The notes under the pieces: model-generated
Database searches by the model: none
Told to the model about the DNA's origin: nothing
What the model saw: only the letters and a program-made list of their open reading frames with translations
Translations under genes and position numbers: made by a program
Shown here: one piece after another, positions 26,121-33,758 of the stretch
Layout of the letters: every line of letters starts with the position of its first letter
Position numbering within the stretch: the stretch's first letter is position 1
Origin: DATJLY01 sp963773665
Lineage (GTDB): Bacteria; Pseudomonadota; Alphaproteobacteria; ATCC43930; CGMCC-115725
Length of the DNA stretch: 64,000 bases
Reading direction: 5' to 3'
NCBI GenBank assembly: GCA_963773665.1
Contig: CAVZBZ010000001.1
Location: 1,443,231 to 1,507,230, forward strand

Positions 26121-26951
26121 ATGCCGGTGAAGGAAAATCTGAGGCGGCTCATAGCGGCCAACGCGCCCCTCTGGGCGGGCGAGGCGGAGATCGTCCGCAC
26201 CTATTGGACCTCGCCGGTCCGGTCCCGCGAGGCCGACAAGCTGTGGCTCAAGCGGCAATGCTGGAAGGAGTATGTCGGCGTCGCGAAATTTCCCGGACCG
26301 ACCGTGGAAGTGGCGATGCCGACCGCGCTGGCCCGCGACCTCCAAGAGATGGTGCCGAAGCTCAACGTCAGCGTGGACCGCCACGAGCTGCGCGAGCTGC
26401 TCGACAAGGTTCATGCGGAATTCACGCATTACTGCCTCTTTGCCGACATCTATGACAGCCTCCTGGAGCCGGACGAGCCGCGCATCAAGGCCAACGAGCT
26501 CACGCTGTGGCCCGAGGAGGACGCGCTCGCGAAGTACCGCAACCATATCCGGACGAACGTGCGCAAGTATGCGCGCGCCACGGGATTCACCGAAGGCGGC
26601 TACTGCACGATGTATTCCGAAGGAGCCAAGCTCCAAGGCCGGCCCGGCGCCGACGGCCGCATCGGCAGCGCGTGCCAAAAGGTCTATGACGACGAATTCG
26701 GCCATATGATGTGGGGCCTTCTTGGCACCGATATCGGCGACCTGACGGACGGCGAGTGGAACGAGCTCGTCGAGATCACGTGCGAGATCCTGCGGCTCAG
26801 GCTCTACATGCGGAATGCGCAGTTCAGCCATCCGGTTCCGGACTCCCGCATCGCGGAGATCCTGGCCGGCAAGATCAAGCCGATCGAGTTCGACTATGCG
26901 AAGGCCGAGACCTATCTGAGCGCGGGTCACGAAGGCCTGGCCGCGCAATAG
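26121..26951 (+). CDS. unrecognised protein with two ExxH motifs (possible di-iron protein)
   Basis: A 276-residue protein I cannot assign to a named family. It is largely helical in appearance. Two ExxH motifs stand out, EFTH at residues 100-103 (within LDKVHAEFTHYCLFADIY) and EFGH at 192-195 (within KVYDDEFGHMMWGLLG). Two ExxH motifs about 90 residues apart on helices are the arrangement used by ferritin-like di-iron oxygenases and oxidases. There is no signal peptide. It is divergent from the 3-hydroxybenzoate hydroxylase and is followed by a binding protein and an LLM oxidoreductase, so an oxidative catabolic role is plausible. The di-iron reading is inference. Confidence 0.8.
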   Translation: MPVKENLRRLIAANAPLWAGEAEIVRTYWTSPVRSREADKLWLKRQCWKEYVGVAKFPGPTVEVAMPTALARDLQEMVPKLNVSVDRHELRELLDKVHAEFTHYCLFADIYDSLLEPDEPRIKANELTLWPEEDALAKYRNHIRTNVRKYARATGFTEGGYCTMYSEGAKLQGRPGADGRIGSACQKVYDDEFGHMMWGLLGTDIGDLTDGEWNELVEITCEILRLRLYMRNAQFSHPVPDSRIAEILAGKIKPIEFDYAKAETYLSAGHEGLAAQ

Positions 26952-26979
26952 AAGACCGCGCCATCGGGGGAGGTGGGCC

Positions 26980-27951
26980 ATGACGAGTGCTGCACGTGAC
27001 GCGCTGTGGCGCGGCGCCGCGATCCTCTTTGCCGCGGCAATCTGCCAATTCGCTGCCGCGCCCGCCCATGCGGAAACGGTGCGCGTCGGCAAGGCGGTCG
27101 TCAATTTCGGCTTCGTTCCGCTCGATGTCGGCATCGCCGAGGGAATCTTCAAAAAGAACGGGCTCGAGATCAATTCCTACGACTTCACCGGCGGCGCAAA
27201 GCAGCAGCAGGCGCTCAACGCCGGCAGCATCGACATCGCGCTTGGCGCGGGCACCGATCTCGCGTGGATCGTCAAGGGCGCCCCTGAGCTCGCGGTCGGC
27301 TCGATCACGTCCTCGCCGGGATTTCTCGGCATCACCGTCGCAAGCGATTCGAACATCCACACGGTCGACGACCTCAAGGGCAAGAAGCTCGGCGTGACCT
27401 CGGCCGGCTCGCTCACCTACTGGCTCGTGCAGGAGCTCGACCGCGTCAAGGGCTGGGGCAGCGACGGCGCCATCCCGGTGGTGATCGGCGGCGCGACTGC
27501 GATCCAGAATGCCGCGATCAAGACCCACCAGATCGACGGGTTTCTCGCCAATACCGGGGCCGGGTATTGGCTCGAGGATCAGGGCACGGCGCGCTTCCTC
27601 ATTCCCGCTTCGGACTTCGCCGCGGATTTCGAGCTTTTCACCATCCTCGCCAGCACCGCGATCATCGAAAAGAATCCCGACGCGCTGCGCCGGTTCGTCA
27701 AAGGCTGGTACGAATCGATCGCCTACATGCGAAGCCACAAGGAAGAATCGGTCGCGATCACGAGCAAGGTCACGGGATTCTCCAAGCCCGTCGAGGACCG
27801 CGAATACGACCTGCTGATGAAGGATTTCTCGACCGACGGCAAATTCAAGCCCAAGGCGCTCGAACGGCTGGGCACCATCTTCGCCGATCTCAAGATCCTC
27901 GACGGCCCGGTCGATTTCTCGAAGCTCACGACCGAAAAATTCCTGCCGTAG
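26980..27951 (+). CDS. NitT/TauT-type ABC solute-binding protein
   Basis: A 323-residue periplasmic binding protein. The signal peptide ends near APAHAETV, then VRVGKAVVNFGFVPLDVGIAEGIFKKNGLE and the segment LNAGSIDIALGAGTDLAW are typical of the NMT1/THI5-like family that binds sulfonates, nitrate, pyrimidines or aromatic acids. No permease or ATPase gene lies next to it. It is followed immediately by the LLM oxidoreductase, the pairing seen in many sulfonate and amine catabolic clusters. Ligand unknown. Confidence 0.9.
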   Translation: MTSAARDALWRGAAILFAAAICQFAAAPAHAETVRVGKAVVNFGFVPLDVGIAEGIFKKNGLEINSYDFTGGAKQQQALNAGSIDIALGAGTDLAWIVKGAPELAVGSITSSPGFLGITVASDSNIHTVDDLKGKKLGVTSAGSLTYWLVQELDRVKGWGSDGAIPVVIGGATAIQNAAIKTHQIDGFLANTGAGYWLEDQGTARFLIPASDFAADFELFTILASTAIIEKNPDALRRFVKGWYESIAYMRSHKEESVAITSKVTGFSKPVEDREYDLLMKDFSTDGKFKPKALERLGTIFADLKILDGPVDFSKLTTEKFLP

Positions 27952-27975
27952 ATGCGATCGGCCGACGGCTCCCCG

Positions 27976-29064
27976 ATGAAAGCATCGCTTTTCTGCACGG
28001 CGCGCTACATGGGACCCGCGCGGCAGGATATCTGGCCGCTCGCCGGCGACGTCTTTTCCGCCGAAATCGCCGTGCACTCGATGGAGACGACGCTCGAGCA
28101 GTTCCGCTGCGCCGATGAGTTCGGCTTCGACTGGGTCACGACCGCCGAGCATCACTATTCGGCGTTCTCGCTCACGCCCAATCCGATGGTGATGGCGGGC
28201 GCGCTCACGCAAGTCGTCAAGCGCGCCAAGATCGCGGTGCTGGGTCCGACCATTCCGATCCTCAACCCGGTCCGCGTCGCCGAAGAGTTCGCCATGCTCG
28301 ACACCATGTCGGGCGGGCGGGTCATTGCCGGCATGCTGCGCGGCACGCCCAACGAATACGTGACCTACAACATCAATCCGTCCGAATCGCGCGAGCGCTT
28401 CGCCGAGGCGCTGCACCTCATCCGCCGCGCCTGGACCGAGACGCAGCCGTTCGGCTGGCTTGGCCGCTATTACCAGTATCGCACGATCTCGATCTGGCCG
28501 CGGCCCATTCAGAAGCCACACCCGCCGATCTACATGTCGGGATCGAGCCCCGAGGCCGGCGAATTCGCGGCCAAGAACCGGATCGGCATCGGCTTTGCCT
28601 TCACGACCGTGCCGATGGCGCAGAAGGCGGTCCGGCATTACCGCGCCGCGGCGAACGAAGCGGGCTGGGACCCGGCGCCCGATCAGGTGATCTACCGCGC
28701 CATGTTCCACGTCGCCGACAACGACGAGCAGGCTTTTGCCGATCTGAGCGCGCTGCCGCCGCGCGTGGCACTCACCGATCAGAATGCGGCGATCTCCGAG
28801 GCGGTGCGGGATTCGGGCTATTACGGCGCCCAGATTACGGAACAGTCGCAGCGCAACGCGCGGCGCGAGTTGGCGGACCGCATCGCGCTCGGCCAAGTGA
28901 TCGTCGGCAGCCCCGAGACGGCGCTCGCCCAGGTGCGGCGCATCCGCGACGAGCTTGGCGCCGGCATTCTCGATCTCGTCGTCGGCGCGCAGCTCGGCGA
29001 CAGAACACTGCGCTCGATCGAGCTGTTCGGCACCAAGGTGCTGCCGCGCATGCGGGAGCTGTGA
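27976..29064 (+). CDS. LLM-class flavin-dependent oxidoreductase
   Basis: A 362-residue bacterial-luciferase-like enzyme starting MKASLFCTARYMGPARQDIW; an in-frame ATG 24 bases upstream is an alternative start. Family signs are FDWVTTAEHHYSAFSLTPNP, LDTMSGGRVIAGMLRGTPNEY and YMSGSSPEAGEFAAKNRIG. These enzymes insert oxygen using reduced FMN. It lies between the binding-protein gene and a short alpha/beta hydrolase-like gene, with which it forms a probable three-gene unit. Confidence 0.92.
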   Translation: MKASLFCTARYMGPARQDIWPLAGDVFSAEIAVHSMETTLEQFRCADEFGFDWVTTAEHHYSAFSLTPNPMVMAGALTQVVKRAKIAVLGPTIPILNPVRVAEEFAMLDTMSGGRVIAGMLRGTPNEYVTYNINPSESRERFAEALHLIRRAWTETQPFGWLGRYYQYRTISIWPRPIQKPHPPIYMSGSSPEAGEFAAKNRIGIGFAFTTVPMAQKAVRHYRAAANEAGWDPAPDQVIYRAMFHVADNDEQAFADLSALPPRVALTDQNAAISEAVRDSGYYGAQITEQSQRNARRELADRIALGQVIVGSPETALAQVRRIRDELGAGILDLVVGAQLGDRTLRSIELFGTKVLPRMREL

Positions 29065-29065
29065 G

Positions 29066-29680
29066 ATGAGCGCCACGTTCAAAGACGCGCGCATCGCGGT
29101 CGCAGGCGGCGCCCTTGCCTATGCCGAGGCGGGAGCGGGCGAAGCGATCGTCGTGATCGGCGAAAGCCTGGCTCCCGCGCCGGCACATGCTCTCCTCGCC
29201 AAGGACCGGCGCGTGATCCTGTTTGCCCTACCGGACGAGACGACGGCGCCGCAGGCGTTCGCGCGCGGAATCGCCGCCGCCATCGAGACGCTAGGGCTGG
29301 CGCGCTTCGACGTGATCGGGCAGGGCGCCGGGGCCGCCGCCGCGCTGTGGCTCGGCATCGCGCGACCGGCGGCGACCGGCGCCATAGCGCTGGTCGGGCC
29401 GACCGCGCTCGCCGAGCGCGGCACCGAGCTCGAACGGCACCTCGGCGAGATGAAGCTGCCGGTTCTCGCGCTCTTCGGCACGAACGATGCGGTGGCGCCG
29501 TCCGAAGAGGGCGGGCGTTACCGCGCGCTCCTGTCCGATTGCCATCTGATGTTCGTCTATGAGTCGGGGCACGAAGTCGCGAGCGACCGGCCGGAAGCCT
29601 TGGCCTTCATCGCGCGCGAATTTTTCGAGCGCCGCGATCTCTTTCTCGTGAGCCGCGAAAGCGGCCTGGTGTTTCCCTAA
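29066..29680 (+). CDS. alpha/beta hydrolase-fold protein lacking the catalytic Ser
   Basis: A 204-residue protein with the alpha/beta hydrolase layout. The nucleophile elbow, normally G-x-S-x-G, reads GQGAG within FDVIGQGAGAAAALWLG, so the Ser is replaced by Gly. The acid and base positions appear kept in ALFGTNDAVAPSEEG and VYESGHEVASD. The usual N-terminal HG oxyanion motif is replaced by VVIGESLAPAPAH. It is shorter than normal and has no cap domain. It is probably a non-enzymatic or cofactor-independent partner of the LLM enzyme, whose gene ends 1 base upstream. Confidence 0.8.
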   Translation: MSATFKDARIAVAGGALAYAEAGAGEAIVVIGESLAPAPAHALLAKDRRVILFALPDETTAPQAFARGIAAAIETLGLARFDVIGQGAGAAAALWLGIARPAATGAIALVGPTALAERGTELERHLGEMKLPVLALFGTNDAVAPSEEGGRYRALLSDCHLMFVYESGHEVASDRPEALAFIAREFFERRDLFLVSRESGLVFP

Positions 29681-29703
29681 AGCCGCCGCGGCGGCAGCGT
29701 CGA

Positions 29704-29976
29704 TCAGCCTTGGGCGCCGAGCGGCAGATCGAGCCTTTGCGCAAATCGCGCCGCAAGCGATGCAAGCGACCTATCGCTCCCCGCCGGCGCCATCAGCGTG
29801 ACGCCCAAGGGCAGCCCGTCGGCGCGGAACCCGGCCGGGACCGCGATCGCCGCGAGATCGAGCAGGTTTGCGAAATTGGTGTAGATGCCGAGATTGGTGT
29901 TGAGCCGTACCGGCTCGGAAGCGACCTCGTCGATGCGATAGATGGTCGGCGCGGTCGGCAGCAGCAGCGCCCACAC
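29704..29976 (-). pseudogene. C-terminal fragment of an amidase (allophanate hydrolase-like)
   Basis: The open frame encodes only the last ~90 residues of an amidase-signature enzyme. WALLLPTAPTIYRIDEV followed by NLGIYTNFANLLDLAAIAVP and FRADGLPLGVTLMAPAGSD match the C-terminal part of the amidase domain of allophanate hydrolases. The N-terminal part with the Ser-Ser-Lys triad is absent. The homology stops abruptly at about base 29973, exactly where the truncated isochorismatase gene begins on the other strand. An intact gene would be about 450-600 codons. Confidence 0.75.
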
Positions 29977-30439
29977 CAGGGAGGCGCACCGCGCCGATCT
30001 TTCCGATTGTCCCCCGGCGAAGCGCGCACGCGGCGACTATCGGCCGCGCATCGGTGAGATGGGGCCGATGGGACGGATCCTCGTGGCAGGCGAACCGGGC
30101 AACGACATCGTGCCCGAGCTCGAACCGATCGCCGGCGAGATCGTGATCGACAAGCCGGGCAAGGGCGCGTTCTATGCGACGAAGCTCCAGGAGCTGCTCG
30201 CCCGGCGCCACATCCGCTATCTCGTCATTTGCGGCGTCACGACCGAGGTCTGCGTCCAGACGACGATGCGCGAGGCGAACGACCGCGGCTTCGACTGCGT
30301 GCTGGCGGAGGATGCGACCGAGAGCTATTTCCCCGCCTTCAAAGAGGCGGCGCTCGAGATGGTGTGCGCGCAGGGCGGCATCGTCGGCTGGACCGCGCGC
30401 GTCGACGAAATTTGCACGGCGCTCGCCGCGCCGAACTAG
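29972..30439 (+). pseudogene. isochorismatase-family cysteine hydrolase lacking its N-terminus
   Basis: About 155 residues remain, from HTREAHRADLSDCPPAKRAR through DIVPELEPIAGEIVIDKPGK to the catalytic-Cys segment YLVICGVTTEVCVQTTMREA and the C-terminus. The family normally starts 70-80 residues earlier with the catalytic Asp strand, which is missing, so the enzyme should be inactive. Relatives include biuret and ureidoacrylate hydrolases. Its former neighbour appears to be the allophanate-hydrolase-like fragment on the opposite strand. One deletion seems to have removed the 5' ends of both divergent genes. Confidence 0.78.
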
Positions 30440-30504
30440 GGCCTTGAACGGCGCTGGCCGCGCTGCCCAGAATGCGGCATCTCAGCCTTGGGAAAGAGCA
30501 GGAC

Positions 30505-31113
30505 ATGAAATTGTATTTCTCGCCCGGCGCATGCTCCTTGTCGCCGCACATCTCGCTGCGCGAAGCGGGTCTCCCGTTCGAGCTCGAGCAGGTCGATCTC
30601 AGAAGCAAGGAGATTAAATCGGGCGGCGACTTCCGCAAGGTGAACGCCAAGGGCATGGTCCCGGTGCTCGAGCTCGACAATGGCGACCGGCTCACCGAGG
30701 GTCCCGCGATCGTGCAGTACGTCGCAGACCGCAATCCCGCGTCCGGGCTTGCGCCGGCGGCAGGCACCATCGAGCGCTATCACCTGATGGAGTGGCTCAA
30801 TTTCATCACCTCCGAGCTGCACAAGAATTTCACGCCCTTGTTCAAGCCGAACACGCCCGAGGACTACAAGAAGATCGCGCGCGACACGCTGGCCGAGCGC
30901 TATACCTTCCTCGACGGCAAGCTGGCCGGCGGGCAATACCTCATGGGCGACCGCTTCACCGTTGCCGACGCCTATGCCTTCACCATCACGAATTGGACGC
31001 GCATCCAGAAGATCGATCTGGCGCCGTGGCCCAATGTCGCGGGCTACATGGAGCGCGTGCGCGCGCGGCCCAAGGTGCAGGAAGCGATGAAGGCCGAAGG
31101 CCTCATCAAGTAG
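30505..31113 (+). CDS. gstA: glutathione S-transferase, beta class
   Basis: A 202-residue GST. The N-terminal thioredoxin fold MKLYFSPGACSLSPHISLRE has Cys10 followed by Ser, the beta-class hallmark where Cys binds glutathione. NAKGMVPVLELDNGDRLTEG is the glutathione-contact loop with the cis-Pro, and the helical C-terminal domain contains YLMGDRFTVADAYAFTITNW. It detoxifies electrophiles by glutathione conjugation. ATG at 30505 is chosen over one 33 bases upstream because of the conserved start and a GAGCAGG-type ribosome-binding site. Confidence 0.93.
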   Translation: MKLYFSPGACSLSPHISLREAGLPFELEQVDLRSKEIKSGGDFRKVNAKGMVPVLELDNGDRLTEGPAIVQYVADRNPASGLAPAAGTIERYHLMEWLNFITSELHKNFTPLFKPNTPEDYKKIARDTLAERYTFLDGKLAGGQYLMGDRFTVADAYAFTITNWTRIQKIDLAPWPNVAGYMERVRARPKVQEAMKAEGLIK

Positions 31114-31114
31114 C

Positions 31115-32158
31115 CTACAGAACCGCCTCCGCAATGACGCGCATCGCTTCGATGCTGGCGCTGCCGCCGAGCAGCATCGCATCGACGTGGCGCCGCTTGC
31201 CGGCCTCCTGCCAGGCCTGCAAGCGGTCGCGGATTCGCTCGGCCGGGCCAATAAGCGCAATCTCGTCGACGAGCCGGTCCGGCACGGAAGCCACCGCCCC
31301 GTCCTTGCGGCCGCCGAGAAAGGCGTCCTGGATCGCGGCGGCTGCCTCCTCGTAGCCGAGGCGCTTGGCATAGTCGTTGTAGAAATTCTTTTCGCGCGCG
31401 CCCATGCCGCCGATATAGAGCGCGAGGTTGCGCTTCACCGGCAGGCGCGCCGCGTCGAGATCGTCGTCCATCGAGACCGGCACGAACGGGCAGATGTCGT
31501 AGGTATCGAGGCTTTTGCCCGCGCCGGCCTTGGCGAAGCCCGCATCGAGGTGCGGTTGGAACAGGTCGAAGCGCTCGGGATTCATGTGGATCGGGAACAT
31601 CCCGTCGGCGATTTCGGCCGAGTTGCGGATGCTCGCCGGCGTGATCGTCGCGGTATAGATCTTGAGCTTCGGATTGCCGTGCATGATGCTCTTGAGCGGC
31701 TTGCCGAGCCCGCTCGCGCCGGGGCCGGTATAGGGAATCTGGTAATGCTCGCCCGAGTGGGTCAGCGGCTCGTCGCGCGCGAGGACCTTGCGGATGATCT
31801 CGATATATTCGCGCGTGCGCAGCAGCGGCTTGCCGTAAGCGACGCCGTGCCAGCCCTCGACGACCTGCGGGCCGGAAGGGCCGAGCCCCAGGATGAAGCG
31901 GCCACCGGAGAGAGCATCGAGCGTCATCGCCGTCATCGCCGTCGCGGCGGGCGTGCGCGCCGGCATCTGCATGATCGCCGTGCCGACCTTGATCTTCGTC
32001 GTGCGCGCCATGATCCATGCGGCCGGCGAAACCGCGTCCGAGCCATAGGCCTCCGAGGTCCAGACCGAATCGAATCCGAGCCGCTCGGCCTCGAGCACGC
32101 GGTCCATCGGGAGATGCATCTCGGCGCCGGAATATCCCACCAGGAATCCGAGCTTCAT
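31115..32158 (-). CDS. LLM-class oxidoreductase (F420-dependent subgroup annotation)
   Basis: A 347-residue luciferase-like protein starting MKLGFLVGYSGAEMHLPMDR. Diagnostic stretches are FDSVWTSEAYGSDAVSPAAW, VGTAIMQMPARTPAATAMTA and GGRFILGLGPSGPQVVEGWHG. Close relatives are often annotated as F420-dependent, but FMN use is equally possible and nothing here shows F420 synthesis. The start is Met 5 codons inside a longer frame. Its 3' end lies 1 base from the end of the convergent GST gene, and its start is 11 bases from the end of the aromatic hydroxylase upstream, suggesting an operon. Confidence 0.9.
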   Translation of the reverse strand: MKLGFLVGYSGAEMHLPMDRVLEAERLGFDSVWTSEAYGSDAVSPAAWIMARTTKIKVGTAIMQMPARTPAATAMTAMTLDALSGGRFILGLGPSGPQVVEGWHGVAYGKPLLRTREYIEIIRKVLARDEPLTHSGEHYQIPYTGPGASGLGKPLKSIMHGNPKLKIYTATITPASIRNSAEIADGMFPIHMNPERFDLFQPHLDAGFAKAGAGKSLDTYDICPFVPVSMDDDLDAARLPVKRNLALYIGGMGAREKNFYNDYAKRLGYEEAAAAIQDAFLGGRKDGAVASVPDRLVDEIALIGPAERIRDRLQAWQEAGKRRHVDAMLLGGSASIEAMRVIAEAVL

Positions 32159-32169
32159 GCTGCCTCCCC

Positions 32170-33756
32170 TCAAGCGCGGCCGACGACCTTGCGCAGCAGC
32201 CGCACACCATCTTCAGGCGCGCTGTCGCCGATCCAGACGATGTAGTGGTCCGGCCGCACGAGCATCAGCCGCGCGCCAAAGATCTCGCGCCCGCCTTCGT
32301 AGCTGTCGCGCACGATCGTGAGCGGCACGTTCAGCGTCCGCGCTGCCGCCTCGAACGTAGCGATTGCCTGCGCCTCGGCGTCGAAGGCGAACAGCGTGAA
32401 GCCCGGACCGAGCGCCTCGAACACATTTTGCCCAGAGGACAGGGATTGCGGCGCGAGGTGGTGGCCGGCCCGCGCCGCGTAGGAATGGACGCCGTGCGCG
32501 CTGCATTTTCCGCCGGGCGGGCCCCATACGACCGACGAGCCCTCGTAGTTCGGCTCGTAGGACTGGAGCGACCCCGCCATGGCCTTCGGCCGGTCCTGCC
32601 ACGCGCGCTCGAATTCGGCGCGGTCGCGCTCGGGACTGTAGCGATCGAGAAAGACACGGTCGGACCGGATGCGCGCGGCGATGAAATCCTCGCCGGTCTC
32701 GTGGAAAATGGGCCGCCGCTCTTCGCTGTAGGATTGGAGCAGTGCGTCGCTGCCCCAGCCGTGAATTTTTGCCGCGAGCTTCCAGCCCAGGTTGGTCACG
32801 TCCTCGAGCCCGTTATTGAGCCCGAAGCCGCCATAGGGCGGATGGCTGTGCGCGGCGTCGCCGGCGATGAAGACGCGGCCCATCTGGTATTTCTCGGCGA
32901 CCGACACGCGCAAATCCCAGAAACCCACATGCTCGAAATCGGCCGCGAAGGAAAATCCCGCGGCGCGGTGGATGAGCGACGTGAAATCGAAATTGTCCTG
33001 CGTGGTCCCGGCCGGTACGGGTGCGTGAAAGAACCAGCTCTCGCCCACGACGATCCGGCCAAAGAACTGCCAAAAGCCTTTCTGATCGGGATGAAGCGCG
33101 TTGTAGGTCGAACGCTCGGGAAAGCGCTTGAAGCCCTCGTGCAGCTCGCGCGAGCGGAACACGGCCAGCACCATGAGCTGATCGAAATCCGCGCCGCTGC
33201 GCTCGATGCCGATCCGGTCGCGCACGGTCGAATGCGCGCCATCGCAGCCGACCGCATAGTCCGCCGCGAGGACCGCGCGCGCGGTGCCGCCCTCCTCGGC
33301 GATCGACACGCGCACGCCGTTTTCGTCCTGCGCAACGGTCTCGGCCGACCAGCCGTAATGCGCTTCGACGTTCGGCAGGCTCGCCATCTTCGTGCGCAGC
33401 ACTTTTTCCATGAGGTACTGCGGCAACCGTTCAACGTCCTGATAATAATAGGGACGGATGAGCTCGCGCTGCGGCGGCGCGTACCAGTATTCGCTCATCA
33501 GATTGCCGTAGGCGACAATGCCGCTGATCGGATAGGGGCGCGGCAGGAGGCGCTCGGCTCTGAGCTCGTCGACGATCCCCCAGCGCCAGAAATGCTCGAG
33601 CGTGCGCGGCGAGAGATTCTGGCCCTTCGGGATCTGCTGCAGGCCGCGGCGGCGCTCGACGAGCGCGCATGAGATGCCGCGAAGCCCAAGCTCGACCGCG
33701 AGCCCGACACCGACCGGGCCGCCGCCGACGATGATGACCTGATGGCGCTTCTCCAC
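32170..33756 (-). CDS. FAD-dependent aromatic hydroxylase (MhpA/PheA type)
   Basis: A 528-residue flavoprotein monooxygenase. The N-terminal FAD motif is VIIVGGGPVGVGLAVELGLRG, the DG motif is AVGCDGAHSTVRDRIGI, and the GD motif is RVFIAGDAAHSHPPYGGFGL. The C-terminal thioredoxin-like domain after residue ~400 ends in RPDHYIVWIGDSAPEDG, typical of phenol or 3-(3-hydroxyphenyl)propionate hydroxylases. It hydroxylates a phenolic substrate using NAD(P)H and O2. It sits between the mannosidase gene, 2 bases upstream, and the LLM gene. Confidence 0.9.
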   Translation of the reverse strand: MEKRHQVIIVGGGPVGVGLAVELGLRGISCALVERRRGLQQIPKGQNLSPRTLEHFWRWGIVDELRAERLLPRPYPISGIVAYGNLMSEYWYAPPQRELIRPYYYQDVERLPQYLMEKVLRTKMASLPNVEAHYGWSAETVAQDENGVRVSIAEEGGTARAVLAADYAVGCDGAHSTVRDRIGIERSGADFDQLMVLAVFRSRELHEGFKRFPERSTYNALHPDQKGFWQFFGRIVVGESWFFHAPVPAGTTQDNFDFTSLIHRAAGFSFAADFEHVGFWDLRVSVAEKYQMGRVFIAGDAAHSHPPYGGFGLNNGLEDVTNLGWKLAAKIHGWGSDALLQSYSEERRPIFHETGEDFIAARIRSDRVFLDRYSPERDRAEFERAWQDRPKAMAGSLQSYEPNYEGSSVVWGPPGGKCSAHGVHSYAARAGHHLAPQSLSSGQNVFEALGPGFTLFAFDAEAQAIATFEAAARTLNVPLTIVRDSYEGGREIFGARLMLVRPDHYIVWIGDSAPEDGVRLLRKVVGRA

Positions 33757-33758
33757 GA

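Noticed and set aside
29682..29695. Perfect 14-base palindrome GCCGCCGCGGCGGC after the hydrolase stop
   Set aside because: It has no loop and no following T run, so it is not a convincing intrinsic terminator; G+C-rich palindromes of this size are expected here.
31115..32158. Evidence for coenzyme F420 metabolism
   Set aside because: The LLM protein resembles sequences annotated as F420-dependent, but the same fold uses FMN and no F420 biosynthesis gene is in the window.
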